Positions 45,339-54,769 are shown, numbered from the stretch's first letter. The stretch: DNA of 64,000 bases from Tenacibaculum sp. 190130A14a (GCF_964048965.1 NZ_OZ040189.1:3698501-3762500); one strand, 5' to 3'. Translations and numbers: made by a program. The notes: generated by a model not told the origin, from the sequence alone.

Positions 45339-46595
45339 TTAGTCTTCGAACTCTTCTCTTAAAATTCTTTGAACCTCTAAAATAGTTTCTTCTTCTAAAT
45401 CTGTTCTTTGTAAAAGCATAGATACATCTTTTTCTAAAACACTTTTTGCTGTATCTAAACCAATCTTCTTGAATTCTTCAATTACCCAAGCTTCGATTTC
45501 ATCTGAGAATTCAGTTAATTCTACATCTTCTTCTTCAATCCCTTCTCTTTGAACATCAATTTCATATCCAGTTAACTGACTTGCTAAACGAATATTAACA
45601 CCAGATCTACCAATTGCCTTAGAAACCTCTTCTGGTTTTAATAAAACATTTACACGTCCTTTTTTCCCATCTTTTTCTTCTTCAAATTTTTCAATTTCTA
45701 CAGAAGTTACTTTTGCTGGACTTAACGCTCTTGCGATAAATAAGTTTTCGTTTTTTGTATAATTGATTACATCAATATTTTCATTTCCTAACTCGCGAAC
45801 AATACCATGAATACGAGATCCTTTTACTCCAACACACGCTCCAACTGGATCGATTCTATCATCGTAAGAATCTACGGCTATTTTCGCTTTATCTCCAGGG
45901 ATTCTTGCTACACCTTCAATTGTAATTAAACCATCGAAAACTTCAGGAATCTCTTGCTCAAACAATTTCACTAAAAACTCAGGTGATGTTCTAGATAAAA
46001 TAATTGCTGGTTTGTTCCCTCTCAATTCTACTGACTTGATAACACCTCTTACTGCATCTCCTTTTCTAAAAAAGTCAGAACGGATCTGCTCTGTTTTAGG
46101 TAACACTATCTCATTCCCTTCATCATCTAATAAAATAACTGCATTATGTCTAATATGATGTACCTCTGCACTATATATATCACCCACTAAATCTTTAAAT
46201 TGTTTAAAGACATTCGTGCTATCATGCTCATGAATTTTAGAGATTAAATTTTGACGTAAAGCTAAAATGGCGCGTCGACCTAAATCTATTAACTTAACTT
46301 CTTCCGATACATCTTCTCCAATTTCAAAATCAGGCTCAATCTTTCTTGCTTCAGACAACTCAATTTCTTCGTTATCATCTTCTGACATTCCATCAGCAAC
46401 TACAACTCGATTTCTCCAAATCTCTAAATCTCCTTTATCTGGATTAATAATAATATCAAAATTATCGTCAGAACCAAACTTACGCTTTAATGCTGCACGA
46501 AACACTTCTTCTAAAATAGACATTAGTGTTACCCTATCAATACTCTTATTATCTTTAAAATCTGAAAATGATTCTATTAACGCAATATTTTCCAT
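45339..46595 (-). CDS. nusA: Transcription factor NusA
   Basis: The 418-residue protein has the NusA N-terminal domain, an S1 domain (about 130-200), two KH domains (about 230-345; IDPVGACVGVKGSRI, GRSGVNIRLAS) and a short acidic end (EDVELTEFSDEIEAWVIEEFKKIGL). It lacks the two long C-terminal acidic repeats of E. coli NusA (495 residues), as usual outside Proteobacteria. It modulates pausing and termination, possibly at the leader attenuator of its own operon. Confidence 0.96.
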   Translation of the reverse strand: MENIALIESFSDFKDNKSIDRVTLMSILEEVFRAALKRKFGSDDNFDIIINPDKGDLEIWRNRVVVADGMSEDDNEEIELSEARKIEPDFEIGEDVSEEVKLIDLGRRAILALRQNLISKIHEHDSTNVFKQFKDLVGDIYSAEVHHIRHNAVILLDDEGNEIVLPKTEQIRSDFFRKGDAVRGVIKSVELRGNKPAIILSRTSPEFLVKLFEQEIPEVFDGLITIEGVARIPGDKAKIAVDSYDDRIDPVGACVGVKGSRIHGIVRELGNENIDVINYTKNENLFIARALSPAKVTSVEIEKFEEEKDGKKGRVNVLLKPEEVSKAIGRSGVNIRLASQLTGYEIDVQREGIEEEDVELTEFSDEIEAWVIEEFKKIGLDTAKSVLEKDVSMLLQRTDLEEETILEVQRILREEFED

Positions 46596-46607
46596 TTCAC
46601 CTTATTG

Positions 46608-47069
46608 TTAAAATATAATCTTCACTTTTGCTTCTTTAATCTCATCATACGCTAGTGTTTTCTCTTTTTCTACCGTATGCTTTCCTTTACCTATTGGTTT
46701 AGGCTCTCTAGTTTTCCAGTGTAACGTAATATCACTATCAGTTACCTCAGTTAACGTACCTTCAAATTCTTCAGTTTCCGTTTTCACCTTTAGAATTCTA
46801 CTCACATTCTTTTTATACTGTCTTCTAACCATTAAAGGATGTGCAATATCTGGTGTAGTTACCTCTAGTGAGAAATCTTCTTCTTCTCGATCTAAATTAT
46901 GTTCTATATTTCTACTTATTCGAACACATTCGCTTAAAGGAACTCCTGCATCTCCATCTACAATGACCTTAATCTTACTATTTGCAAGAAACTGCAAATC
47001 AATCAAAAACAATGATTCATTCTCCGCCAACGCCTCTTGTAATAACTCTTTAACTCTCTCTTGATTCAT
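46608..47069 (-). CDS. rimP: Ribosome maturation factor RimP
   Basis: The 153-residue protein matches RimP (LFLIDLQFLANSKIKVIVDGDAGV, CVRISRNIEHNLDREEEDFSLEVTTP). It helps 30S assembly. It is first in rimP-nusA-infB, 12 bases upstream of nusA. Its leader contains a terminator-like hairpin. Confidence 0.95.
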   Translation of the reverse strand: MNQERVKELLQEALAENESLFLIDLQFLANSKIKVIVDGDAGVPLSECVRISRNIEHNLDREEEDFSLEVTTPDIAHPLMVRRQYKKNVSRILKVKTETEEFEGTLTEVTDSDITLHWKTREPKPIGKGKHTVEKEKTLAYDEIKEAKVKIIF

Positions 47070-47077
47070 TCTAGGTA

Positions 47078-47101
47078 TAAAAAGAGGGGACTCACGTCCC
47101 C
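47078..47101 (-). terminator. Attenuator-like hairpin in the rimP-nusA-infB leader
   Basis: On the minus strand GGGGAC and GTCCCC pair around GTGA and are followed by TCTTTTTAT, then the rimP ATG 17 bases after the stem. This is the shape of an intrinsic terminator inside the leader, downstream of the -7 box at 47131-47138. Confidence 0.6.
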
Positions 47102-47130
47102 TTCATTTATCTTGTTTATAAATTTCGATG

Positions 47131-47138
47131 CAAATATA
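47131..47138 (-). promoter_or_regulatory. -7 promoter element of rimP operon
   Basis: The minus strand reads TATATTTG, a full match, 62 bases before the rimP ATG. Confidence 0.5.
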
Positions 47139-47162
47139 GTAAGTAATTCATTAATATACAAA

Positions 47163-47170
47163 TAGCTTTG
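47163..47170 (+). promoter_or_regulatory. -7 promoter element of universal stress gene
   Basis: TAGCTTTG fully matches TAnnTTTG, 50 bases before the ATG at 47221. Confidence 0.4.
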
Positions 47171-47220
47171 CACTGTATTTTTTCCTATCTTTATGAGACT
47201 CTCTCTTAAAACCCACCTTT

Positions 47221-48048
47221 ATGAAAAAAATACTAATTCCTATCGATTTCTCTAAGCATTCAGAATATGCTGCAACACTAGCTTCTAGGATAATTGAAAA
47301 AACTAAAAGCGAGGTACATTTATTACATTTAATTGAGATTCCTTCTGGAATTGTAGACATGGGAGCAGGGTCTAATTTCAGCATCCCTGAAAGTATGTTA
47401 TACATCCGAACAATTAGAGATAAACTTGTTACATTTAAAGAAACCTTTTTTGACAATCCAAACAATGTAAAACATGCCATTCGATTTCAAAATCCTTTTG
47501 AAGGAATTAGAGATTACTCAACAAAAATAGGCGCCAATCTCATTATTATGGGATCTAAAGGGCACACCGCATTAGATGAAATTTTAATTGGTTCAAATAC
47601 AGAAAAAACAGTTAGAAGCTTAAACATTCCTGTATTAGTAACCAAAAAAGATAGTAATGATTTTAAGTTTGATAAAATGGCATTTGCTTCTACTTTTGAA
47701 AAAGATGAAGACGAAGCTTTAAAAGGCTTTTTAGATTTCGCTACAGCTTTTAACCCTGACATTTATTTCTTAAAAATCAACACTCCACAAAAATTTCAAA
47801 ACACAACAGAAGCTAAACAAATTGTAGAAAAATTCGTTTCTAAATATAACATTCCTAAATATCACATTTCTATATACAATGATAAAAGTGTAGTTGAAGG
47901 TATTCTTAATTTTTCAGACGAAAACAATATTGACCTAGTTTCTATTGCAACACATGGCAGAAGTGGACTCTCTCGTTTTTTTAACGGAAGTATATCCCTT
48001 GATCTTTCCAATAATGTCTTAAAACCTGTATTAACATTTAAGATCTAA
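47221..48048 (+). CDS. Tandem universal stress protein
   Basis: The 275-residue protein has two Usp domains. The first (1-142) has KILIPIDFSKHSEYA and GSKGHTALDEILIGSNTEKTV, a typical ATP-binding Gx2Gx9GS-like site; the second (about 150-275) ends ATHGRSGLSRFFNGS. Two-domain Usps are common in Bacteroidota and act in stress survival. It is monocistronic. Confidence 0.92.
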   Translation: MKKILIPIDFSKHSEYAATLASRIIEKTKSEVHLLHLIEIPSGIVDMGAGSNFSIPESMLYIRTIRDKLVTFKETFFDNPNNVKHAIRFQNPFEGIRDYSTKIGANLIIMGSKGHTALDEILIGSNTEKTVRSLNIPVLVTKKDSNDFKFDKMAFASTFEKDEDEALKGFLDFATAFNPDIYFLKINTPQKFQNTTEAKQIVEKFVSKYNIPKYHISIYNDKSVVEGILNFSDENNIDLVSIATHGRSGLSRFFNGSISLDLSNNVLKPVLTFKI

Positions 48049-48070
48049 CATAGGAACTCTTTTTATATAA

Positions 48071-48108
48071 AAAAGCTAAATTGATGAATCAATTTAGCTT
48101 TTCTTTTT
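48071..48108 (+). terminator. Terminator of universal stress gene
   Basis: A 15-base arm (AAAAGCTAAATTGAT) and its exact complement are separated by GA and followed by a T-rich run. Confidence 0.9.
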
Positions 48109-48136
48109 AATCATTGCTAATTAAAACTTTATATAT

Positions 48137-48202
48137 GGAGTGTATTTAGAGGAACTAAAAAACGTAAACCTAAAGTGAAAGAAATCCTCTAAAATACACC
48201 CC
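48137..48202. other. Long imperfect inverted repeat
   Basis: GTGTATTTAGAGGA (48140-48153) pairs with TCCTCTAAAATACAC (48185-48199) with one bulged A, and the stem may extend by GG/CC at the base. The loop is about 31 bases. Confidence 0.5.
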
Positions 48203-48682
48203 CTCTATAAGAACTCTTATTATTTTTCTATGTTTCTTAATAGTTGGCTCTATAAACATCTTAGCATTTAAACATCAAACAACAGATGCAAAACGCAATT
48301 TGATTTATGTGTTACTTCACAAAACCATATGTCATTTTAAAAAAATCGGATATAATTGCTCTATCCTTGGCCCGAGTTAGTGTTTTTTGTGGGGTATTTA
48401 AAGAGGTATAAACTTTTCAAGAAGAAATAGATAGGAGTTTTTAATGTAATCTATTTCCTTATGAGAACAAATTTAAAAAATAAACTTCTAAACTCCATAG
48501 CTACCAAGTTAGACATTACAAAAAAGGGGATAAACCCTTAAAGAAAAAATCTTATGAAAGACCAAGTTGTAAATCCCACTTTTCCAAGTAAAACCAACTT
48601 CTATGACTATATTGTAACTTCTTTACAACCATAAAAAAAGATACTTTTACAACAATAGTTTACCAAGAGTATAAAGGGGTAA

Positions 48683-49681
48683 TCACCCTGTTATCCCCTT
48701 GTATACTTTAAACAATTCTTCCGCTTCTTTCTTAGCACTCCAATTTTGAACAATCTCTTTTCTTCCTTCTTCTCCTAAGTCCTTAGACCCATCTTCAACT
48801 AAATTAAAGAGTATTTTCTCAAGCTCCTGAAAACTACCTGCCTCAAACAAATAACCAGACTTATTATTGGTAATCAATTCAGAATGAACACCTACATCTT
48901 TTGTTGCAACAACTGTATTTCCACATGACATGGCTTCAGCACAAACTAAAGAAAAACCTTCAGTAAAAGAAGGAACTACTGCAACTTTCGCTGCTTGATA
49001 ATACATTACAATATCTGGAGTCTCATCTACAAAGTACACTTGATTTACAACATCATGTTTATTAACAATAGTTTTCATCTCTTCTAAAAATGGTGGTTTA
49101 TCAACCTTACCCACAATTACCAAAGCCCAATCTCGATTATTTTTCAGTACTTCTACAGCTCCTTCCAATAAAACTATTTGCCCTTTGGCCTTTCGAACTC
49201 TTCCTGCGCAAATAATTATATTTTCTTGCTGAACATTACTTAGAGAAACATTTTCTTTAGGATGAAACATATCTGTATTCACACCATGTGCTACTTTTGT
49301 ATTTTCTATTCCCAAAGCTTGATGCATCGAATTTGTTAAGGTAATAACCGAATCTGATTTTTTAAGCAAGAACCTAGTTAAACCAGAAGGTTTACTCTCT
49401 GCATGACGAGTAGAAACCAACTTAAATTTCGCCCCTAAAAGACGATAATAAAGCATTTTCATTATCTCATTATTTCTATGACAATGAACCACTACTTTTT
49501 TATCAGAGAAAATCAACTTTTTTAATTCTTTAGTAGAAATCTTTTCTCCATCAACTCCATATCCATATAAATAAGTAGGCGCTATTTTTTGTAGATAAGG
49601 CATTACATTTTCTACACTTCTTGTAACACCAGTTCTTCGCTTATGAAAATGTGTATGAACTACTATTATATCAGATTTCAT
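48683..49681 (-). CDS. GT4-family glycosyltransferase
   Basis: The 332-residue protein is a GT-B fold glycosyltransferase (N-terminal HTHFHKRRTGVTRSV, C-terminal EGFSLVCAEAMSCGNTVVAT with the E-x7-E motif, near residue 245). It would move a sugar from an activated donor to an envelope glycan or lipid. It starts right after the stop of the acidic protein gene at 49682, so the two are cotranscribed. Confidence 0.9.
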   Translation of the reverse strand: MKSDIIVVHTHFHKRRTGVTRSVENVMPYLQKIAPTYLYGYGVDGEKISTKELKKLIFSDKKVVVHCHRNNEIMKMLYYRLLGAKFKLVSTRHAESKPSGLTRFLLKKSDSVITLTNSMHQALGIENTKVAHGVNTDMFHPKENVSLSNVQQENIIICAGRVRKAKGQIVLLEGAVEVLKNNRDWALVIVGKVDKPPFLEEMKTIVNKHDVVNQVYFVDETPDIVMYYQAAKVAVVPSFTEGFSLVCAEAMSCGNTVVATKDVGVHSELITNNKSGYLFEAGSFQELEKILFNLVEDGSKDLGEEGRKEIVQNWSAKKEAEELFKVYKGITG

Positions 49682-50488
49682 TTAAGCAAATCTTCTTTCA
49701 ATTATTTCCAATAAACGGGTTTCATAAGTTTCTTTTTCTGACCAGTCATAATCCGGCTTCACCATTTTAGTGATAAACTTTTTTGCCTCTTTTTCTGTTT
49801 TCATTGTATTTAATTGAGATACTACTCGATTAAAATCTGCTTGATCTCCATTAAACAAATGTTTCACAAAAGCAATACGATCATTTAAATCAATTTGAAT
49901 TGAACTTTGCAAACGATCATTCAATGTTTTTTTAACTTCTGCTTTTTCAAATAGATTTGCCATCACATCAACTGGGAGTGTATCTTCTAACTCCTCTTCT
50001 AACGTTGGTGTTTTTCTTTCTCCTACATCTTTAACATCATTCTTGGTAGTGTCATTATTAAACAATATTTCTTCTAATTCATCAAAAGGTTGTTCTATAA
50101 TCTCTTCTACCAACTTCAACTCAATCTTTTCTTCCGTTATTTCCTCGATTACTTTTTCAGCAATCTCTTCTGCCTCTTGTTCTACTTCCGCTTCTATATC
50201 TTCTTCTAATTGATGAATAATCCTATCCTCTTCAACTAACGGTTCTTCAATTTTATTTTGACTTTCTATCCTTTTTACTTCAGCAAGAGACACCTCTTCT
50301 AACAACTCTTCTTTGGTTTTTGTTGCATTAGGTGTATTATTTATATACTCCTCTACATAAGCCAATACAGATAGCTTTTCATAAACTTCATGTGCTTTTT
50401 CCTTCAACGCAAACACATCGTCTTTATTTTTCATTTTTAAAATGCTGTGTGCTAAACTAGTTAAATCGGATGCAAGTTTTTTGTGCAT
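49682..50488 (-). CDS. Glu-rich unknown protein coupled to a glycosyltransferase
   Basis: The 268-residue protein has a helical N-terminus (1-60), a very acidic middle (about 75-180, long Glu/Ile/Val stretches, likely coiled or disordered) and a conserved-looking end (DLNDRIAFVKHLFNGDQADFNRVVSQL). No signal peptide is visible. I cannot name a function. It directly abuts the glycosyltransferase gene and may share its operon. Confidence 0.75.
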   Translation of the reverse strand: MHKKLASDLTSLAHSILKMKNKDDVFALKEKAHEVYEKLSVLAYVEEYINNTPNATKTKEELLEEVSLAEVKRIESQNKIEEPLVEEDRIIHQLEEDIEAEVEQEAEEIAEKVIEEITEEKIELKLVEEIIEQPFDELEEILFNNDTTKNDVKDVGERKTPTLEEELEDTLPVDVMANLFEKAEVKKTLNDRLQSSIQIDLNDRIAFVKHLFNGDQADFNRVVSQLNTMKTEKEAKKFITKMVKPDYDWSEKETYETRLLEIIERRFA

Positions 50489-50528
50489 AAGTTGTTGTTT
50501 GAATTTAATATTTACTCTTAAATTTTAA

Positions 50529-50536
50529 TAAATTTG
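50529..50536 (+). promoter_or_regulatory. -7 promoter element of tdk-alr
   Basis: TAAATTTG fully matches TAnnTTTG, 53 bases before the tdk ATG. Confidence 0.45.
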
Positions 50537-50589
50537 TTCCCTATTCGAAAGAAATGCAAATATCAATAATTAGAGCTTAAAATTACAAA

Positions 50590-51207
50590 ATGTTTCTTGA
50601 AAATACAGTAAATCATACAGAACAATTTGGTTGGATTGAGGTAATTTGTGGCTCAATGTTTTCAGGCAAAACCGAAGAATTAATTCGTCGTTTAAAACGC
50701 GCACAGTTTGCTAAGCAACGTGTAGAGATTTTTAAACCGGCAGTTGACACCCGTTATGACGATGAAGAAGTAGTGTCTCATAATGATAATAGAATTCGTT
50801 CTACACCTGTACCGGCTTCATCTAATATTCGGCTATTGGCTAATGATGTAGACGTAGTTGGAATTGATGAAGCGCAGTTTTTTGACGATGAAATCGTAGC
50901 TGTTTGTAACGACTTAGCTAATAGAGGAATTCGCGTTATTGTTGCCGGACTCGATATGGATTTCAAAGGAAAACCATTTGGTCCTATGCCAGCACTTATG
51001 GCTACCGCAGAATATGTTACAAAAGTGCATGCCGTTTGTACCAGAACTGGTAACTTAGCACATTACAGTCATAGAAAAGCACAAAGTGATGACTTAGTAC
51101 TTCTTGGAGAAACCCAAGAATACGAGCCTTTAAGCAGAGCTGCTTATTACAAAGCAATAAGAGAACAACAGAGTCAAAACGAAAAAGAAGGAACCAGCAA
51201 TGAATAA
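50590..51207 (+). CDS. tdk: Thymidine kinase (type II)
   Basis: The 205-residue protein has the P-loop [15 protein letters not shown], the DEAQFF motif and the lasso segment with [15 protein letters not shown]. The structural zinc site of the family looks incomplete: the first CxxC reads CTRT and the second pair is absent near AYYKAIREQ. It phosphorylates thymidine for salvage. Its end overlaps alr by eight bases. Confidence 0.95.
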   Translation: MFLENTVNHTEQFGWIEVICGSMFSGKTEELIRRLKRAQFAKQRVEIFKPAVDTRYDDEEVVSHNDNRIRSTPVPASSNIRLLANDVDVVGIDEAQFFDDEIVAVCNDLANRGIRVIVAGLDMDFKGKPFGPMPALMATAEYVTKVHAVCTRTGNLAHYSHRKAQSDDLVLLGETQEYEPLSRAAYYKAIREQQSQNEKEGTSNE

Positions 51208-52300
51208 TCATGTAACTGTTTTAGAAATTGATGCAAATGCCATTTTGCATAACCTAAATTACTTTAAACAAAAACTTCAACCTAAAACAAAAATTCTAGT
51301 TGTTGTGAAGGCTTTTGGCTATGGTAGTGATGCTGTTGAAATTGCCAAAATTGTTCAGGACAAGGTTGATTATTTCGCTGTTGCATATTCTTCTGAAGGA
51401 ATTATACTTCGTGAATCAGGTATAAAAACTCCTATTTTAGTCTTACATCCTCAAGTAGAGAATTTAAAGGACATTGTAAAATATAGATTAGAACCGAATC
51501 TTTATAATTTTAAAATTCTTGACGCATTTTTACAATTAGCTGACGAAGCTCCTTTAATGAACTACCCAATTCATATTAAGTTTAACACAGGTTTAAACAG
51601 GTTAGGTTTTTGGCACTCTGATGTACCTGCTATTTTAACTGCACTAAAACAATCTAACAATATAAAAGTTGAATCAATATTTTCTCATTTAGCAGCTAGT
51701 GAAGATCCTAATGAACAAGAGTTTACCATAGGGCAAATAAACAACTTTGCATATATTATTAAACAGATATATCAGCATTTAGGATACGAACCGATGATTC
51801 ATATATTAAATACTTCTGGTATCATAAATTACACCAACGCCCAATTTGACATGGTACGTCTTGGCATTGGTTTATATGGTTTTGGAAACCATCCAGAAAT
51901 AACTGGACAACTTAAGAATACTCATAGTTTAAAATCAATTATTTCACAAATTCACTTAGTACAACCAGGCGAAACCGTTGGTTACAACAGAGCTTTTGTA
52001 GCCAGTTCTCCTACAAGAAGTGCTACGATTCCTATTGGACATGCAGATGGAATTTCAAGAAGATTGGGAAACAAAGAAGGATTTGTGATTGTTAACAATC
52101 AACCTGCACCCATAATTGGAAATGTTTGTATGGACATGATTATGGTAGATGTTACAAAGATTGATTGTAAAGAAGGTGATGAAGTAATTATTTTTAATCA
52201 TCAACAGCATATCGAATATATCGCACACAAATGCGAAACCATCCCGTACGAAACGATTACAGCTATCTCGCAAAGAGTAAAAAGATTGGTTAAAAGCTAA
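51200..52300 (+). CDS. alr: Alanine racemase
   Basis: The 366-residue protein has the PLP lysine in [11 protein letters not shown] near residue 37 and the C-terminal catalytic Tyr in [11 protein letters not shown]. It makes D-alanine for peptidoglycan. It stands alone and is not fused to MurF as in some Bacteroidota. It overlaps tdk, so they form an operon. Confidence 0.95.
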   Translation: MNNHVTVLEIDANAILHNLNYFKQKLQPKTKILVVVKAFGYGSDAVEIAKIVQDKVDYFAVAYSSEGIILRESGIKTPILVLHPQVENLKDIVKYRLEPNLYNFKILDAFLQLADEAPLMNYPIHIKFNTGLNRLGFWHSDVPAILTALKQSNNIKVESIFSHLAASEDPNEQEFTIGQINNFAYIIKQIYQHLGYEPMIHILNTSGIINYTNAQFDMVRLGIGLYGFGNHPEITGQLKNTHSLKSIISQIHLVQPGETVGYNRAFVASSPTRSATIPIGHADGISRRLGNKEGFVIVNNQPAPIIGNVCMDMIMVDVTKIDCKEGDEVIIFNHQQHIEYIAHKCETIPYETITAISQRVKRLVKS

Positions 52301-52344
52301 TTTTTTAGTACTTTTCAAATCAATTAACTATTAAATCAAAAAAA

Positions 52345-52752
52345 ATGGGAATGCTCAAAGAGTTTAAAGACTTTGCAATGAAAGGCAATTTAGTCGACAT
52401 TGCAGTAGGTTTTGTTATGGGTGCTGCTTTCAACAAAGTGGTTGCTTCATTTACTGGAGGAATTGTTTCTCCTTTAATCGGATTATTATTCAATGCAGAC
52501 TTTAAAGATTTAAAGTACATTATTAAAGAAGGTGTTACTGATGATGCTGGTAAAGTTACTGGTGAAGTCGCTGTAATGTACGGAGAGTTTTTAACGAATG
52601 TTATCGATTTTATCATTGTTGCTTTTGTAATGTTTATGATTGTAAAAGGAGTGAATGCAATGAAGAAAAAAGAAGAGCCAGCTCCAGAAGCACCAAAAGG
52701 ACCGAGTCAAGAAGAGCTTTTAGCTGAAATTAGAGATTTATTAAAGAAGTAA
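52345..52752 (+). CDS. mscL: Large-conductance mechanosensitive channel
   Basis: The 135-residue protein has the two MscL helices (GNLVDIAVGFVMGAAFNKVVASF and the VIDFIIVAFVMFMIVKGVN helix) and an amphipathic C-terminal bundle. It opens under membrane tension to release solutes during hypo-osmotic shock. It is monocistronic and ends at a strong terminator. Confidence 0.97.
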   Translation: MGMLKEFKDFAMKGNLVDIAVGFVMGAAFNKVVASFTGGIVSPLIGLLFNADFKDLKYIIKEGVTDDAGKVTGEVAVMYGEFLTNVIDFIIVAFVMFMIVKGVNAMKKKEEPAPEAPKGPSQEELLAEIRDLLKK

Positions 52753-52773
52753 TTTCTTGTTAAGATAAACACT

Positions 52774-52803
52774 AAAAAAGCCCTGGTTAACCAGGGCTTT
52801 TTT
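52774..52803. terminator. Bidirectional terminator between mscL and the HTH gene
   Basis: GCCCTGGTT (52780-52788) pairs with AACCAGGGC (52789-52797) within flanking A and T runs. Confidence 0.88.
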
Positions 52804-53816
52804 TATATAAAGGAAATGTTACTCTTCACTTCTATCTGATCTTTTAGTTTTTGCACCTTATCATACATTCTATTAAAGAACAATTTTCGTTCTACTTCAG
52901 CATTACCAGAGACTTTCTTTGAAAATTGTAGTTGTTTTTTAAAAAAGTAATCAGCCTCATTGCTTGTTAATTCTTCTTCTACTCTAAAATGAGATAAATT
53001 TGTATAATGAATAAACAATGTCTTTTTACTCTTTGATTTAAAGAGTGCTTCATTACCAAGACTAATTAACTGATTGTTGTAAAGATCAAATTTACTGCCT
53101 TTACCGTTCTTTCCCCACTCTCCTTTTTTTGAATTTACCTCCACCTTCTCAATCATTCTTTTTATCTCATCGCACATTTGCATAGCCTGTACCTTTTCTA
53201 TAAACTTAGCTTCATAAAAATAATACACCTGATACAACAAGCTATTAATAGTTGTATCACTCCAAATTTCAACTGCATTAAACTTTTTAAACGAATCTTT
53301 AAATCTCTTAGACTCTTCAATCACCTTTACAGGTGGAACAAACTTTTTAAAACTGGTAAAACTATTGGTCGAAAACCCCGAATACACATTTAAATAAGCA
53401 TATAGCCTAAATCTACCATATAGCGTATCTGTAGGTATATGATATACCGGAACATCCTTAGCTGCTTGATAGAATACAGATTTTTCACCCTTGTTGCTAA
53501 ATGCTTCTAAAAAAACACTAGAGCTTTTAAAAAAGTCATATAGCCCTTCTGAGGAGTTCCTATAATTATTTTTTGAAATTTTAAAAAAGTTGTGATTGCT
53601 TAAATTAGAAAAACCATATAAACTATTTAAAGAAATACCATAATGCTCTGCTAATTTCATTCCTTCTTCAAAAGAAAGATTTGTCTTCCCCTTTAAACGC
53701 CTATATGCAGCATCGTAGCTTATTTCAAGAACATCTGCTATATCCTCTACTAATAACACATTTTTAGGTAATTTTTCTACTATTTTTTTGAAAAGATTTT
53801 CTTTACTCCTCTCCAT
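52803..53816 (-). CDS. Helix-turn-helix protein with unknown C-terminal part
   Basis: The 337-residue protein begins with an XRE-like helix-turn-helix (about 20-75; EDIADVLEISYDAAYRRLKGKTNLSFEEGMKLAEHYGIS). The remaining 260 residues are helical and basic with no domain I recognise. Such proteins are frequent in Flavobacteriia. It is monocistronic; the region upstream holds several hairpins. Confidence 0.75.
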   Translation of the reverse strand: MERSKENLFKKIVEKLPKNVLLVEDIADVLEISYDAAYRRLKGKTNLSFEEGMKLAEHYGISLNSLYGFSNLSNHNFFKISKNNYRNSSEGLYDFFKSSSVFLEAFSNKGEKSVFYQAAKDVPVYHIPTDTLYGRFRLYAYLNVYSGFSTNSFTSFKKFVPPVKVIEESKRFKDSFKKFNAVEIWSDTTINSLLYQVYYFYEAKFIEKVQAMQMCDEIKRMIEKVEVNSKKGEWGKNGKGSKFDLYNNQLISLGNEALFKSKSKKTLFIHYTNLSHFRVEEELTSNEADYFFKKQLQFSKKVSGNAEVERKLFFNRMYDKVQKLKDQIEVKSNISFI

Positions 53817-53894
53817 AAATCAATTAAGTTAAGTTATTAACAAATAATGCAAATCCTAAAAAAAAAATTTGCAGTTATTACAACAAGAACTAGC

Positions 53895-54017
53895 TCGTGT
53901 ATGCCTTAATTTGCTACACGATTATCTTGTTATAGATGATTTATGGGGGAACCTTTCAAAATTTTCTATAAAATAGGAAAGGTTTAAAAGAAAGTCTTCT
54001 CGCGAGAGAAGACTTTC
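53895..54017. other. Three consecutive hairpins between the HTH gene and the AhpD-like gene
   Basis: TCGTGTA/TACACGA (53895-53921), AACCTTTC/GAAAGGTT (53950-53984) and the perfect 12-bp stem GAAAGTCTTCTC/GAGAAGACTTTC (53990-54017) closed by a GCGA loop follow each other. The third may terminate the minus-strand gene at 54063. The others are unexplained. Confidence 0.6.
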
Positions 54018-54062
54018 ATCTTATGTTTACTAATATAAGTTTTTTTTTGAAACCATAAAAGG

Positions 54063-54653
54063 TTAAGCATGTTTTCCTTTTTCCCAACCATGCTTACCTA
54101 AATATTGCTCACCAGATTCTACAGCTCCATCTTCAATACTAGTTCCCATTGAGTCATTCCAACGGTTTAAATACCCAAACAATGAAATCACTCCTAACAT
54201 TTCAACAATCTCACCCTCATTCCAGTGTTCATATAAGCGGGTTTTAATTTCTTCATCAACCATATTTGGAACCATTGAAGCAGCCAACGAAAAATCTAAG
54301 GCAGCACGTTCTGCATCTGAAAACGCTGGATGCGTTTTATACTCCCAAATATTATCTAACTTTTCTTGCTCCGCTCCATATCTTTCTGCCGCCCTAATAG
54401 CATGCGCTTGACAATAACGACAACCTGTAGCATTACTACTTACCCAAGCAATCATTCTTTTTAAAGCAGAAGTTACTCTACCCTGGTTTGCCATTACTGC
54501 TTTGTTTAAATTGATAAACGCTTTTGAGATATCCGGTCTTCGTTGCATTGTTAAAACAGAATTCGGGCAAAAACCTAGCGTTTCATTATAAAAATCAGAC
54601 AAACGTTTTGTTTCATCATCATGATTTGGATCTAGAGGTGTTACTAATGGCAT
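54063..54653 (-). CDS. AhpD-like carboxymuconolactone decarboxylase family protein
   Basis: The 196-residue protein has the AhpD signature CRYCQAHA (CxxCxxxH) in the middle and matches the peroxidase-related branch (FCPNSVLTMQRRPDI, ...). It likely reduces peroxides through its Cys pair. It is divergent from the OsmC gene across a palindrome. Confidence 0.88.
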   Translation of the reverse strand: MPLVTPLDPNHDDETKRLSDFYNETLGFCPNSVLTMQRRPDISKAFINLNKAVMANQGRVTSALKRMIAWVSSNATGCRYCQAHAIRAAERYGAEQEKLDNIWEYKTHPAFSDAERAALDFSLAASMVPNMVDEEIKTRLYEHWNEGEIVEMLGVISLFGYLNRWNDSMGTSIEDGAVESGEQYLGKHGWEKGKHA

Positions 54654-54691
54654 TGTTTTATTTTTTAATTTTTAATACTAACTTTTTATAC

Positions 54692-54699
54692 TAAGTTTG
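54692..54699 (+). promoter_or_regulatory. -7 promoter element of osmC-type gene
   Basis: TAAGTTTG fully matches TAnnTTTG; the palindrome at 54709 lies where transcription should begin. Confidence 0.5.
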
Positions 54700-54708
54700 T
54701 GTAAAGAT

Positions 54709-54725
54709 TCGACAATATTTGTCGA
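54709..54725. promoter_or_regulatory. Palindromic operator between AhpD-like and OsmC genes
   Basis: TCGACAA-TAT-TTGTCGA is a perfect 17-bp inverted repeat just after the osmC -7 box. The site suggests repression of the plus-strand gene and perhaps both, as with OhrR-type control. Confidence 0.65.
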
Positions 54726-54769
54726 CATACACAAAAGAGCTTACGCAAGAAACAAAAAATTATTTACAT

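Larger units (their letters stand above)
48049..48682. other. Long intergenic region with structured elements, no gene seen
   Basis: After the Usp terminator (48071-48108) this 634-base region has a long imperfect hairpin (48137-48202) and then AT-rich DNA. The only open frame with ATG is 26 codons (48554-48634) and shows no family feature. A small RNA is possible, but no promoter-terminator pair proves it. Confidence 0.5.

Noticed and set aside
48554..48634. 26-codon open frame in the gene desert
   Set aside because: Too short, no -7 box at suitable distance and no recognisable leader or hydrophobic pattern.
54719..54769. TTG start giving a longer OsmC protein
   Set aside because: The TTG lies inside the 17-bp palindrome, close to the expected transcription start; the ATG at 54770 gives the normal family length.
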